From the NCBI RefSeq assembly GCF_003219795.1, contig NZ_QJVC01000014.1, positions 1 through 64,000 on the forward strand: a stretch of 64,000 bases of DNA, given 5' to 3'. Shown here in pieces: positions 17,341 to 26,867 of this stretch (the first letter of the stretch is position 1; every line of letters starts with the position of its first letter). The notes beneath the pieces are model-generated. The model had not been told where the DNA came from. It searched no databases and was given only the letters and a program-made list of their open reading frames with translations. The translations under genes and the position numbers were made by a program. The DNA comes from Arthrobacter psychrolactophilus (GTDB lineage: Bacteria > Actinomycetota > Actinomycetes > Actinomycetales > Micrococcaceae).

Positions 17341-19044
17341 TTACTTAGCTCCCTTCGAGGATGCAGCAGCTGCAGCGGGTACGTAGTGCGGGGCCAGCTC
17401 TGGATGGTGAAGATCCAGGGCCGGTCGCTCCGAACGGATACGCGGCAACGAGGTGAAGTTGTGACGCGGCGGCGGGCAAGAGGTTGCCCACTCCAAGGAA
17501 GCACCAAAGCCCCAAGGATCGTCAACTTCAACCTTCTTGGCACTGCGCCAGGTGATGTACACGTTCCAGAACCACGGGATCATCGATGCGCCAAGGACGA
17601 ACGAGGAGATCGTGGAGAACTGGTTCATCCAGGTGAAGTTATCTTCAATCATGTAGTCAGCGTAACGACGCGGCATACCCAGAACACCCAACCAGTGCTG
17701 GATGAGGAAGGTGCCGTGGAAGCCCAGGAACAAGAGCCAGAAGTGGATCTTGCCAAGACGCTCGTTGAGCATCTTGCCGGTGAACTTGGGCCACCAGAAG
17801 TAGAAGCCGGCAAACATGGCGAACACAACGGTACCGAAGACCACGTAGTGGAAGTGAGCAACCACGAAGTAGGTATCGGAAACGTGGAAGTCCAACGGCG
17901 GTGAAGCCAAGATGATACCGGTCAAACCACCGAACAAGAAGGTGATCAGGAAGCCGAGGCTCCAGAGCATCGGCGTCTCAAACGTCAGCGAACCGCGCCA
18001 CATGGTACCGATCCAGTTGAAGAACTTCACACCAGTCGGAACGGCGATCAGCATCGTCATGAAGGAGAAGAACGGAAGCATCACCTGACCGGTGACGTAC
18101 ATGTGGTGAGCCCACACGGTCACGGACAAAGCAGCAATGGCGATGGTTGCAAAGACGAGGCCCTTGTAACCAAAGATCGGCTTGCGGCTGAAGACCGGGA
18201 AGATCTCAGAGACGATACCGAAGAACGGCAGCGCAATGATGTAAACCTCTGGGTGACCGAAGAACCAGAACAGGTGCTGCCAGAGCATGGCGCCACCAAA
18301 TTCGGCATCGAAGATATGAGCACCGAAACGGCGATCAGCACCCAGTGCGAACAATGCGGCAGCCAACGGCGGGAAGGCCATGAGGACCAAGATACCGGTC
18401 ACCAAGGTGTTCCAGGTGAAGATCGGCATACGCCACATGGTCATGCCGGGGGCACGCATGCAGATGATGGTGGTGATGAAGTTCACCGAACCAAGGATGG
18501 TTCCGAAGCCCGACAGTGCCAGACCGAAGACCCACAAGTCACCGCCAACGCCGGGGCTAAAGGTGGTGTTCGACAACGGCGCGTAAGCGAACCAGCCGAA
18601 TGCTGCAGCACCCTGAGGGGTGATGAAGCCGGCGACACCGATGAGGCTACCGAAGAGGAAGAACCAGAAAGCCAGTGCGTTCAAACGCGGGAACGCAACA
18701 TCGGGTGCACCAATTTGCAACGGCATGATGATGTTGGCGAAGCCTGCGAACAGCGGCGTTGCAAACATGAGCAGCATGATCGTGCCGTGCATGGTGAACA
18801 ACTGGTTGTACTGATCCTTGGTCTGCAGGATCTGCATACCGGGTTCAAACAATTCCGCCCTGATGACAAGCGCCATAACGCCGCCGAGGCAGAAGAAAAT
18901 AAATGCGGCAATCAGGTACATGTAGCCGATTGTCTTGTGGTCTGTTGAGGTGATCCAGTTGACGACAATGCGTCCCTTGGAGACCGGAACAGTCCTAGGT
19001 GTGACCGAATTGCGTTCGGTCACCGAGTACTCGAGCGTAGACAC
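17341..19044 (-). CDS. ctaD: cytochrome c oxidase subunit I
   Basis: 567 residues, 12 membrane helices. Key residues are visible: the low-spin heme a His in TMHGTIMLL, the CuB His-Tyr pair in [11 protein letters not shown], the CuB His pair in WAHHMYVTG, and the heme ligands in [10 protein letters not shown]. It reduces oxygen to water and pumps protons. The N-terminal [14 protein letters not shown] segment is typical of Actinobacteria. It follows ctaC by 13 nt and abuts ctaF. Confidence 0.97.
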   Translation of the reverse strand: MSTLEYSVTERNSVTPRTVPVSKGRIVVNWITSTDHKTIGYMYLIAAFIFFCLGGVMALVIRAELFEPGMQILQTKDQYNQLFTMHGTIMLLMFATPLFAGFANIIMPLQIGAPDVAFPRLNALAFWFFLFGSLIGVAGFITPQGAAAFGWFAYAPLSNTTFSPGVGGDLWVFGLALSGFGTILGSVNFITTIICMRAPGMTMWRMPIFTWNTLVTGILVLMAFPPLAAALFALGADRRFGAHIFDAEFGGAMLWQHLFWFFGHPEVYIIALPFFGIVSEIFPVFSRKPIFGYKGLVFATIAIAALSVTVWAHHMYVTGQVMLPFFSFMTMLIAVPTGVKFFNWIGTMWRGSLTFETPMLWSLGFLITFLFGGLTGIILASPPLDFHVSDTYFVVAHFHYVVFGTVVFAMFAGFYFWWPKFTGKMLNERLGKIHFWLLFLGFHGTFLIQHWLGVLGMPRRYADYMIEDNFTWMNQFSTISSFVLGASMIPWFWNVYITWRSAKKVEVDDPWGFGASLEWATSCPPPRHNFTSLPRIRSERPALDLHHPELAPHYVPAAAAASSKGAK

Positions 19045-19057
19045 TTTCCTCTCCCCC

Positions 19058-19930
19058 CTACTTCTTTGCGTTCAGGTTAGGATTACGGTCGTACTCTTGG
19101 CCGATGGTGCCGGTCTGACCCTTGGCCTTCAACTCTTCGAGTCGAGCATCAAACTCGGCCTGCGTCACAACCTTGACGTTGAACAGCATTTCGGAGTGGT
19201 ACTCACCGCAGAGTTCTGCACACTTACCGTCGTACTGACCCAGTGCCGTCGGCGTGAGGGTCATGTAGTTGGTCTTGCCGGGCAGCATGTCCTTCTTATC
19301 GAGGAATGCCGGAACCCAGAAGGAGTGAATGACTTCACGGGAGTTCAGCTGAAGCTCAACCGAGCGGTTGACGGGCAGGTAGAGAGTGGGAAGCGTCGAC
19401 TTATCGAACGGCTTGCCATCCAGCTCGGCCTGAACGCCTACGGAATACACGGATTCCTTGACGTCGTTACCCTGCAAGTAGTTGAAGTCAAAAGACCACT
19501 GCTTGGCGCGGACATCGATCGTGACATCCGGGTTATCGACGCGGGCGTTGATGGATTCCTGCTCAACGTTGGTGAAGTGGAAGAACACCAACACCATGAA
19601 GAGCGGAATCATTGTGTAGAAAATCTCCAACGGGAGGTTATAGCTTGTCTGACGTGGGTAACCGGTGGCACCCTTGCGACGACGGTAGGCAATGATGCAC
19701 CAAATGATCAAGGCCCAGGTGATCAGGCCGATAATCAAGACCGTGATCCAGGAGTTGACCCAGAGGTCAATGATTCCTGCTGTGTGATTGGTGGTATCAC
19801 GTTCGGCTGGCAACCAGCCGTTCTTACTCTCTGCCGTGCATCCTGACAAAGCTAACGCTCCGGCAATAGCCATCCCGGCGATGGGGATGACTTTTGCGCG
19901 TCGGCTGCCGGTTCGGTCCTGCGAACTCAC
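19058..19930 (-). CDS. ctaC: cytochrome c oxidase subunit II
   Basis: 290 residues. A lipoprotein signal peptide ends in LSGC (Cys31); two membrane helices follow (about 56-82 and 104-120), then a periplasmic-facing cupredoxin domain with the dinuclear CuA ligands His202, Cys237, Glu239, Cys241, His245 and Met248. It takes electrons from the QcrC hemes. The GTG start has GAGGAAGG about 8 nt upstream. Operon ctaC-ctaD-ctaF. Confidence 0.96.
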   Translation of the reverse strand: MSSQDRTGSRRAKVIPIAGMAIAGALALSGCTAESKNGWLPAERDTTNHTAGIIDLWVNSWITVLIIGLITWALIIWCIIAYRRRKGATGYPRQTSYNLPLEIFYTMIPLFMVLVFFHFTNVEQESINARVDNPDVTIDVRAKQWSFDFNYLQGNDVKESVYSVGVQAELDGKPFDKSTLPTLYLPVNRSVELQLNSREVIHSFWVPAFLDKKDMLPGKTNYMTLTPTALGQYDGKCAELCGEYHSEMLFNVKVVTQAEFDARLEELKAKGQTGTIGQEYDRNPNLNAKK

Positions 19931-20000
19931 AGACGGCCCTTCCTCTTGTTACTACGCTCAGCGGCGGCCTCAGGGGGCCGCTGGAGCTAAATGGGTTTTA

Positions 20001-20106
20001 CTACTCGATGTAGAGCTTACCGCTATGGCGCGCAAAAAGCGCACCAAACCCTCCGTGCGTCGGATGTCCATTGAGAAACTTTTCCGCGCAGCTCTACATC
20101 GAGTAG
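20001..20106. repeat. long inverted repeat between erpA and ctaC
   Basis: Perfect 17-bp arms, CTACTCGATGTAGAGCT (20001-20017) and its complement (20090-20106), 72 nt apart. Inside, GCGCGCAAAAAG pairs nearly with CTTTTCCGCGC next to the right arm, so the arms extend after a 10-nt bulge. No T run follows on either side, so it is a poor terminator. No target-site duplication is seen. It lies in the erpA-ctaC gap and would be in the ctaC leader if transcription reads through. Confidence 0.7.
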
Positions 20107-20116
20107 AAGTCTTGGG

Positions 20117-20503
20117 TTAGTGGAACGAATCGCCGCAGGCGCAAGAGCCGCCGGCATTCGGGTTGTCGATCGTGAAACCCTGCTTTGAAATCGTGTCTTC
20201 AAAGTCAATGCTTGCACCATCGAGGTAAGGCACGCTCATCTTGTCGATGACGACCTCAACGCCGTCAAAGTCACGGACGGCGTCACCGTCAAGGACACGC
20301 TCATCAAAGTACAGCTGGTAGATCAGACCCGAGCAACCACCGGGCTGAACGGCAACGCGCAAGCGCAGATCCGTACGGCCTTCCTGCTCCAGGAGGCTGC
20401 GAACCTTGCCGGCAGCAACTTCAGTGATCTGCACACCGTGGGTGGGCAATTCTGCTTCAGCAACGGCCGAGGCTGGTGTTTCTTCATGGACATTTGCAGT
20501 CAT
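20117..20503 (-). CDS. erpA: iron-sulfur cluster insertion protein ErpA
   Basis: 128 residues of the HesB/IscA A-type carrier family. The three conserved cysteines are Cys57 (in GGCSG) and the C-terminal CAC pair, Cys121 and Cys123, which bind a 2Fe-2S or 4Fe-4S cluster for transfer to apoproteins. The first 22 residues are an acidic tail common in Actinobacteria. It lies upstream of ctaC on the same strand, separated by 186 nt containing a long inverted repeat. Confidence 0.93.
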   Translation of the reverse strand: MTANVHEETPASAVAEAELPTHGVQITEVAAGKVRSLLEQEGRTDLRLRVAVQPGGCSGLIYQLYFDERVLDGDAVRDFDGVEVVIDKMSVPYLDGASIDFEDTISKQGFTIDNPNAGGSCACGDSFH

Positions 20504-20602
20504 GGCTTTTCCTAACGTGGGGGTACTACAACAATGCTACGTCGAGCCCGGCACGGGCGCTAACTAGTAACAACAGGCGGATGGGAGCTTGTGTTCCCGG
20601 GG

Positions 20603-22042
20603 CTATCCGAGCGCGCCATCATTGAGGGCGGCCAAGAGCATCGCTTGGGCGACAATGGCCTTCTGGAAATCTCCGAGATGGAGGGATTCGTTGGCGCTAT
20701 GAGCCCTGGAATCGGGGTCTTCGACTCCTGTCACGAGGATCTGAGCGTTAGGGTAGGTGGCCTTCAGATTGGCGATGAACGGGATCGATCCGCCCATGCC
20801 GGTTTCGACGGCGTCAACTCCCCACGACTCCCCCAAAGCCCACATGGCGGCCTGCGCGGCGGGTGCGTGGGTGTCGGTGGCGAATGGTTGACCGGCTTCG
20901 CCAGCGGTGAAGGTGGCCCGAGCGCCGAAGGGGGCATGCGCCTGAACGTGTGCCTGAACGGCAGCCATGGCGGCCGCAGGATCCTGACCGGGAGCGATGC
21001 GGAGGCTGATCTTGGCGCGGGCCGAGGCCAGCAATGTGTTTGAACTCATATCCACGGAAGGGATATCCATGCCGATGACGGACAGGGCCGGCTGGGTCCA
21101 CAGACGCGAAGTGATACTCCCTTCTCCGGCGAGCTCAACGCCGTCGAGCACTGCCGCATCAGAACGGAAGCTTGCCTCCGGGTAATCCACGACGGTCTCG
21201 CCACCATGGTGCAGGCCCGCGATAGCGACCGAGCCCTTGTCGTCATGGAAGGTGGCAATGAGACGTGCCAGAAGGGTGGGTGCGTCAAGGATGGGGCCGC
21301 CAAACATGCCGGAGTGCACGGCGTGATCGGTCACCCGCACCTCAACCGTCCCATCGACCAGTCCGCGCAGGCTGGTGGTCAGGGCGGGAACGCCGACCTG
21401 CCAATTTGCCGAGTCGGCCACGATGATGACATCACCGGCCAATAGTTCCCGATGTGTCTGCAAGAAGGTATCAAAGGTGGGTGAGCCAGCTTCTTCTTCA
21501 CCCTCGATGAAGAAGGTGACGCCGAGGCCGAACTTGTCGCCGAGAATTTCTGTGATGGCGCGGAAGGAGGCGATGTGCGCCATGATGCCAGCCTTGTCAT
21601 CCGCGGCGCCGCGACCATAGAGGCGGCCGTCGCGTTCAACGGCTGTGAAGGGTTCCGTGTCCCAGAGACCCTTGTCCCCGGGAGGCTGCACGTCGTGGTG
21701 GGCATAGAGCACAATCGTCGGCTGACCCGGGGCCGCGATCTTACGGGCCACCACGGCGGGGCCACCGAGGCCACCGTCTTCGTGAGGAACACGAAGGATC
21801 TGGACGTCATCGAGTCCGGTCGAGCGGACCAGCTCGGCGACGGCTTCGGCGCTGCGTTCGAGCTGGCTGGCGTCGAAGGCTTCCCAGGCAATGCCGGGGA
21901 TCGCAACCAGGTTGACGAGCTCGGCAACCGTTGCATCGAAGTTGCTCGCAACGCACTCACGCAATTCTGCGGTGGGGAGCTGAGCGGTAATGGAAGAAAG
22001 TTCTGCGCCAAACGTTGTGGCGGATGAATCATGAGGAGTCAT
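20603..22042 (-). CDS. M20-family dipeptidase / metallopeptidase
   Basis: 479 residues from the ATG at 22042; an upstream in-frame start would add 18 residues unlike the family. M20 zinc motifs: YAHHDVQPPGD (metal His about 116), GRGAADDKAG (bridging Asp about 149), EGEEEAGSP (catalytic Glu and metal ligand about 182-184), DSANW, and a C-terminal RAHSANE with the last His ligand. The dimerisation lid domain sits near residues 230-370. Such proteins cleave dipeptides; the substrate is not decided by sequence. Divergent from the DUF3043 gene. Confidence 0.93.
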   Translation of the reverse strand: MTPHDSSATTFGAELSSITAQLPTAELRECVASNFDATVAELVNLVAIPGIAWEAFDASQLERSAEAVAELVRSTGLDDVQILRVPHEDGGLGGPAVVARKIAAPGQPTIVLYAHHDVQPPGDKGLWDTEPFTAVERDGRLYGRGAADDKAGIMAHIASFRAITEILGDKFGLGVTFFIEGEEEAGSPTFDTFLQTHRELLAGDVIIVADSANWQVGVPALTTSLRGLVDGTVEVRVTDHAVHSGMFGGPILDAPTLLARLIATFHDDKGSVAIAGLHHGGETVVDYPEASFRSDAAVLDGVELAGEGSITSRLWTQPALSVIGMDIPSVDMSSNTLLASARAKISLRIAPGQDPAAAMAAVQAHVQAHAPFGARATFTAGEAGQPFATDTHAPAAQAAMWALGESWGVDAVETGMGGSIPFIANLKATYPNAQILVTGVEDPDSRAHSANESLHLGDFQKAIVAQAMLLAALNDGALG

Positions 22043-22067
22043 GTTTCCCAGACTACCGCCGAAAAAG

Positions 22068-22079
22068 TGACCGCGGTCA
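22068..22079. promoter_or_regulatory. 12-bp palindrome between divergent genes
   Basis: TGACCGCGGTCA is perfectly self-complementary and lies 26 nt from the peptidase start and 34 nt from the DUF3043 start. It is a possible operator; short GC-rich palindromes also occur by chance. Confidence 0.25.
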
Positions 22080-22112
22080 AGGCGGCGGCTCGGCACAGGG
22101 TATTCTATACGG

Positions 22113-22733
22113 GTGTTTGGACGTAAGAAAGATCAAGCCCCTGACCCGCAGGTAACGCCTGCCTCCCACGAGCAGATTGCCCGGTCTAAGGACCCGCAGT
22201 CGGCCAAGGGCGTTCCCACGCCGTCGCGCAAGGCCCAGGAAGAGGCTCGTAAGCGCCCCTTGGTCCCGAACGACCGCAAGGCCGCCAAGGCTACTGAGCG
22301 CGACGCTCGACGCGAAGAGCAGGCCCGTATGCGGCGCGCTCTGGACACCGGCGAGGAGCGCTTCCTGCCGCTGCGCGATAAGGGACCGCAGAAGCGGTAT
22401 GCCCGCGACTTTGTCGACGCACGCTTTAGCCTCGGCGAATTCGTGATGTTCGCCGCGCTGGCCATCGTACTACTGACGCTCGTCATCCCCACACGAAATG
22501 CCGATGGCTCATCGAACGCCTCGCAGCTGATCGTGTTTGGCTTGTTCTGGGTCATGGTGGCATTCGTAGCCCTGGACACCTGGCTGCTCTCACGCAAGCT
22601 CAAGCGTAAGATCATCGACAAGTTCGGCGCCCCCGAGCCCGGCGTCATCTGGTACGGCAGCATGCGTTCCATGCAGTTCCGTCGCCTGCGTTTGCCCAAG
22701 CCCATGGTCAAGCGCGGAGAATGGCCCACCTAA
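22113..22733 (+). CDS. DUF3043 membrane protein
   Basis: 206 residues. It is a conserved actinobacterial family of unknown function. The N-terminal 100 residues are highly charged (Lys/Arg/Ala-rich, MFGRKKD start, KGVPTPSRKAQEEARKRP, then RARD-type segments), followed by two membrane helices near 107-125 and 138-155 and a C-terminal basic tail with MRSMQFRRLRLPKP. The GTG start lies 7 nt after a TATTCT -10 box, so the message may be leaderless. Confidence 0.9.
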   Translation: MFGRKKDQAPDPQVTPASHEQIARSKDPQSAKGVPTPSRKAQEEARKRPLVPNDRKAAKATERDARREEQARMRRALDTGEERFLPLRDKGPQKRYARDFVDARFSLGEFVMFAALAIVLLTLVIPTRNADGSSNASQLIVFGLFWVMVAFVALDTWLLSRKLKRKIIDKFGAPEPGVIWYGSMRSMQFRRLRLPKPMVKRGEWPT

Positions 22734-22895
22734 TCACCCACACCCTTTAAGACCAATGCACGCCTTGTGCCGGCCCTTCCTGACGGAGGTGGCCGGCACA
22801 GTGCTTTAACAGCCAACCACTTGTGAACCGTTTCAACATGTGGACGGTCAGCGGCTTTCCTGTGACGCGCCACTCACTGTGGCTACGCTGGTGGC

Positions 22896-23900
22896 ATGGA
22901 ATATCGCTATCTCGGCCAGTCTGGCCTCAAAATCACTGAAATCACCTACGGCAACTGGCTCACGCATGGTTCCCAGGTAGAGAACGACGTCGCCACCTCC
23001 TGTGTGCGTGCCGCCCTGGAGGTTGGCATCACCACCTTCGACACCGCTGATGCTTATGCCAACGGTGCCGCCGAGGAGGTCTTGGGTTCGGCGCTGGCCT
23101 CCGAACGCCGCGAGTCACTCGAAGTCTTTACCAAGGTTTACTGGCCCGTTGGCCCGAAGGGTGCTAACGACACCGGCCTCTCCCGTAAGCACATCATGGA
23201 GGGCATCAACGGCTCCCTGCGTCGCCTGAACATGGACTATGTGGATCTCTACCAGGCGCACCGCTACGACTACGAGACGCCCCTGGAAGAAACCATCCAG
23301 GCCTTTGCCGACGTGGTCCGTGCCGGCAAGGCCCTGTACATCGGTGTGTCCGAATGGAACGCCGAGCAGCTGCGGGCGGGTCAGGCTCTGGCACGCCAGG
23401 CAGGCTTCTCACTCGTGTCGAACCAGCCGCAGTACTCGGCCCTGTGGCGTGTCATCGAACCCGAGGTCATTCCCGCCTCCATCGAGCTGGGCATGTCCCA
23501 GGTCGTCTGGTCGCCCATGGCCCAGGGTGTGCTCAGCGGTAAGTACTTGCCGGGCGCTCCCCTGCCAGCGGGATCTCGAGCCACCGACGAGCACGGCGGC
23601 GCCAACACCATCAAAGCCTTCCTGGACGATGAGATCCTGGGCAATGTTCAAAAGCTCCGCCCCATCGCCGAGGAACTGGGTCTGAGCATGCCGCAGCTCG
23701 CCGTCGCCTGGGTCTTGCAAAATCCCAATGTGGCTACGGCCCTCGTCGGCGCCTCCCGCCCCGAGCAGGTGGCCGAGAACGTCAAGGCCTCCGGGGTGAA
23801 GATTTCGGCCGAACTCATGACTGCCATCGACACCGCCTTGGCGCCCTCGATTGTCAACGACCCAGCCAAGACAGTGAGCCCGGCCACGCGCGTTGCCTAG
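22896..23900 (+). CDS. aldo/keto reductase (Kv-beta/YghZ-like)
   Basis: 334 residues. NADPH-dependent TIM-barrel reductase with the catalytic tetrad Asp49, Tyr54, Lys80 and His122 (DTADAY, FTKVYW, QAHRYD). The SEWNAEQL and SPMAQGVLSGKY segments and the C-terminal IVGASRPEQVAENV-like cofactor segment are typical of the AKR6/AKR14-type potassium-channel-beta group. The physiological carbonyl substrate is unknown. The gene stands alone and ends at a structured element shared with pyrD. Confidence 0.93.
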   Translation: MEYRYLGQSGLKITEITYGNWLTHGSQVENDVATSCVRAALEVGITTFDTADAYANGAAEEVLGSALASERRESLEVFTKVYWPVGPKGANDTGLSRKHIMEGINGSLRRLNMDYVDLYQAHRYDYETPLEETIQAFADVVRAGKALYIGVSEWNAEQLRAGQALARQAGFSLVSNQPQYSALWRVIEPEVIPASIELGMSQVVWSPMAQGVLSGKYLPGAPLPAGSRATDEHGGANTIKAFLDDEILGNVQKLRPIAEELGLSMPQLAVAWVLQNPNVATALVGASRPEQVAENVKASGVKISAELMTAIDTALAPSIVNDPAKTVSPATRVA

Positions 23901-23902
23901 CT

Positions 23903-24026
23903 GAACACAAAAATCGGCCCCACAAACGCCGGTCCCGGAGCGAGGATGGATTTTCAGGGTCGGTTAGCGACCGAGGAAATCTTACTGCGAGTAAGGGACA
24001 GGCGATGGGGCCGATTTTTTGTGTTC
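23903..24026. terminator. multi-stem convergent terminator / structured element
   Basis: Outer arms of 20 bp, GAACACAAAAATCGGCCCCA (23903-23922) and its complement with one extra T (24006-24026). Inside lie a 10-bp stem with one mismatch (23927-23936 with 23995-24004), then two arms: GATTTTC/GGAAATC (23949-23955, 23975-23981) capped by TCGGT-tagcg-ACCGA, and TTACT-gcg-AGTAA (23982-23994). It can fold as an almost fully paired three-way junction. A/T runs in the outer arms allow termination of both the reductase gene (+) and pyrD (-). It is far more elaborate than needed for a terminator. Confidence 0.7.
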
Positions 24027-24032
24027 GGGTTG

Positions 24033-25100
24033 TTATTTGCGCAGGGCGGCGAGTTCCTTGTTGATGCGGGAGGCCCAGAAGGGTCCCTCATACAGGAACG
24101 CGGTGTAGCCCTGCACGAGGGTGGCCCCGGCGTCGAGCCGTTCCTGAACCTCGGCGCCGGTCTCCACGCCACCCACGGAGATGAGTGTGAGCTTCTCGCC
24201 CACGATGCTCTTGAGCTGGCGCAGCACGGCGAGCGAACGCGCCTTGAGCGGTGCCCCAGAGAGCCCGCCGGCACCCTTTTCCTCCACCATGGCCGAGGGG
24301 CTGTTCAGGCCGTCACGGCTGATGGTCGTGTTGGTGCAGATGATGCCGTCTAGTTCGAGCTCGAGGGCCAGGGCGGCAACGTCGGCCACGTCCTCGTCGG
24401 CCAGATCCGGTGCGATCTTCACGAGGAGGGGAACATGGCGGCCAGCGGCACTGTCGGCTGCTTCTCGTACTCCGGTCAGCAAGGGACGCAAGGTGGCGAC
24501 GTCCTGCAAGAGGCGCAGACCCGGCGTGTTCGGTGAGCTGACGTTGACCACGAGGTAATCGGCCGAGGGTGCGAGCGTGCGGGCGCTGATGAGGTAGTCC
24601 CCCAGCGCATCCTCGAGCTCGACCATCTTGGTCTTGCCAATATTGACGCCCACAATGGGGCGGACGCCCGTGTAGTTCTTGCCCAAGCCGGCCAGTGCCT
24701 GCTTGAGACGGGGCGCGACGGCGGCGGCGCCGTCGTTATTGAAGCCCATGCGGTTGATGACGGCGCGGTCCTCGATGAGACGGAATAGGCGCGGCTGGGG
24801 GTTGCCCGCTTGTGCCTGGCCGGTGATGGTGCCCACTTCAACGTGGCCAAAGCCAAGATCAGCCAGGGCGTTAATGCCCTTGCCTTCCTTGTCGAATCCC
24901 GCGGCGAGGCCGAAAGGTGTGGGGAACGTCAGGCCGAACGCCTCGGTCTGCAAGGACGCCGGCGGGGTGAACATCCGGCGCAAGACGGCACCGGCTCCCA
25001 CGGCATGGCTGGCCTTGATCAAAGAAAAGCCGATCTTGTGGGCCTTTTCGGCGTCCATCCAAGAAAAACAGACACGGAAAAATGTGGGATATATACGCAT
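24033..25100 (-). CDS. pyrD: dihydroorotate dehydrogenase (quinone), class 2
   Basis: 355 residues from the ATG at 25100. It oxidises dihydroorotate to orotate in pyrimidine synthesis, passing electrons to quinone. Class 2 features: an N-terminal membrane-associating helix ([22 protein letters not shown]), FMN-binding [22 protein letters not shown], the [13 protein letters not shown] segment with the catalytic Ser, LVKIAPDL, and GGVETG near the end. Twenty further upstream codons are unlikely to be used. Divergent from the FAD dehydrogenase gene. Confidence 0.95.
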   Translation of the reverse strand: MRIYPTFFRVCFSWMDAEKAHKIGFSLIKASHAVGAGAVLRRMFTPPASLQTEAFGLTFPTPFGLAAGFDKEGKGINALADLGFGHVEVGTITGQAQAGNPQPRLFRLIEDRAVINRMGFNNDGAAAVAPRLKQALAGLGKNYTGVRPIVGVNIGKTKMVELEDALGDYLISARTLAPSADYLVVNVSSPNTPGLRLLQDVATLRPLLTGVREAADSAAGRHVPLLVKIAPDLADEDVADVAALALELELDGIICTNTTISRDGLNSPSAMVEEKGAGGLSGAPLKARSLAVLRQLKSIVGEKLTLISVGGVETGAEVQERLDAGATLVQGYTAFLYEGPFWASRINKELAALRK

Positions 25101-25193
25101 ACCTCTAGTTTTCCGGGTTGGCCCTACTTCTGCAAAACGCTGCCCAGAAAAATCCGACATACTCGCCCGTCAAAACCGCGTTACCATGACGAC

Positions 25194-26867
25194 ATGGAAA
25201 GCAAACACGGTGCAGTGTGGCAAAACGCGGACGTTATTGTGGTGGGGGCCGGGCTTTCCGGTCTGGTGAGCGCCGCGGAGGCCTATAACGCCGGGCGGCG
25301 GGTCTTGATCCTGGATCAGGAGCCCGAGGCGTCTCTGGGCGGCCAGGCGCATTGGTCTTTTGGCGGGCTGTTCCTCGTCGATTCGCCCGAGCAGCGTCAC
25401 CTCGGCGTGAAGGACTCCGCCGAGTTGGCGTTGAGTGACTGGCTCGGTTCGGCCGCCTTTGATCGCCCCGAGGACCTCTGGGCGCGCCGCTGGGCCGAGG
25501 CGTACGTCAACTTTGCCGCGGGCGAAAAGCGCGCCTGGCTCCATGCCCTCGGCGTGCGATTCTTTCCCCTCGTGCAATGGGCCGAACGCGGCGGCTACGA
25601 CGCCCAGGGCCACGGCAACTCCGTCCCGCGCTTCCACGTCGTGTGGGGCACGGGCCCCGGAATCTTGGCGCCCTTCCTGAGCAAGCTGGAGGAGGGCGTC
25701 GCTGCCGGGCAGGTGCAGTTTGCCTTCCGGCACCGGGCCATAGAATTAATGCTCGACGGCGGGACCGTGACCGGGGTGCGGGGCCAGCGTTTGGCCGCGT
25801 CCGCCGTCGAGCGTGGACAAGAGAGCAGCCGCGAAGTCACGGGCGAATTTAGTGTGGAGGCCGGGGCCGTCATTGTGACGACAGGCGGGATCGGCGGAAA
25901 CCACCCCATGGTCCGGGACCAGTGGCCCAACGGCTCGGGCCCGGAGCACATGCTCACGGGTGTCCCGGCGTCGGTGGACGGGCACTTTCAGCAGGCTGTT
26001 GCCAGGGTCGGCGGGGCGCTCATCAACACGGATCGGATGTGGCACTATCCGGAAGGTATTCACAACCCGGATCCCGTGTGGCCCAATCACGGCATCCGCA
26101 TTCTCTCCGGCCCTTCTCCCCTCTGGCTCGATGCCACCGGACACCGGCTGCCGGTCCCGCTGTTTCCGGGATTTGATTCCCTCGGCACGCTGCGGCATCT
26201 GGAGACGACCGGGCACGGTCATTCCTGGTTTGTCTTGAACAAGAGCATTATCGCCAAGGAATTTGCGCTCTCGGGCTCGGAACAAAATCCCGATCTCACC
26301 GGCAAGGACGTCAAGCTATTGGCCAAGCGGGCACTTCCGGGGGTGGCTGGCCCCGTGCAAAAGATCCTTGATGCCGGAATCGACTTTGTGCAGGCCGACA
26401 CGGCTCAGGAACTAGCCGGCAAGATGAACGCCCTGGTGCACTCGGAGCTGATCGATCCGGAGGCCTTGCACGAGACGCTGATGGCCCGCGATCGTCAGGT
26501 GACGAGCGGGCTGGGCAAGGACACCCAGATCAACGCGATCCGAGAGGCGCGGCGCTTCACGACGGATAAGTTAATGCGGGTGGTGCCGCCGCACGCCATG
26601 TTGGCCGCCGAGCATGGGCCGTTGATCGCCGTGCGACTGACGACGTTGACTCGAAAGAGCTTAGGTGGGCTCACCACGGACTTGAACGCGCGGGTGCTCG
26701 ATGCCGCCGGCTCCCCGATCCCTGGGCTATATGCTGCCGGTGAGGCCGCCGGATTTGGTGGGGGCGGCATGCATGGTTACCGCTCCCTTGAGGGAACGTT
26801 CCTGGGTGGCTGCTTGTTCTCCGGCCGTACGGCCGGTCGGCATGCGGCCGAAACCACGCAGGCATGA
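25194..26867 (+). CDS. FAD-binding dehydrogenase (KstD-like)
   Basis: 557 residues. An N-terminal FAD fold with GAGLSG at 18-23 and an acidic strand end ILDQE; the QAHWSFGGLF and VTTGGIGGN segments and a C-terminal ATGEAAGFGGGG-like motif (GLYAAGEAAGFGGGGMHGYR) assign it to the fumarate reductase/3-ketosteroid delta-1-dehydrogenase group. Relatives are annotated only as FAD-binding dehydrogenase; the substrate is unknown. A long upstream reading frame overlaps pyrD antisense and is rejected. The ATG lies 7 nt after TACCAT, so the message may be leaderless. It overlaps the next gene by 4 nt. Confidence 0.9.
   Translation: MESKHGAVWQNADVIVVGAGLSGLVSAAEAYNAGRRVLILDQEPEASLGGQAHWSFGGLFLVDSPEQRHLGVKDSAELALSDWLGSAAFDRPEDLWARRWAEAYVNFAAGEKRAWLHALGVRFFPLVQWAERGGYDAQGHGNSVPRFHVVWGTGPGILAPFLSKLEEGVAAGQVQFAFRHRAIELMLDGGTVTGVRGQRLAASAVERGQESSREVTGEFSVEAGAVIVTTGGIGGNHPMVRDQWPNGSGPEHMLTGVPASVDGHFQQAVARVGGALINTDRMWHYPEGIHNPDPVWPNHGIRILSGPSPLWLDATGHRLPVPLFPGFDSLGTLRHLETTGHGHSWFVLNKSIIAKEFALSGSEQNPDLTGKDVKLLAKRALPGVAGPVQKILDAGIDFVQADTAQELAGKMNALVHSELIDPEALHETLMARDRQVTSGLGKDTQINAIREARRFTTDKLMRVVPPHAMLAAEHGPLIAVRLTTLTRKSLGGLTTDLNARVLDAAGSPIPGLYAAGEAAGFGGGGMHGYRSLEGTFLGGCLFSGRTAGRHAAETTQA

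Noticed and set aside
16942-19846. Three long plus-strand frames (320, 281, 303 codons) opposite ctaF, ctaD and ctaC
   Set aside because: Their composition (runs of charged and Gly/His residues) is that of antisense translation of membrane proteins; the oxidase genes are certain.
24810-25193. Long N-terminal extension of the FAD dehydrogenase frame
   Set aside because: It overlaps pyrD antisense, is unlike the family, and a -10 box sits 7 nt before the ATG at 25194.
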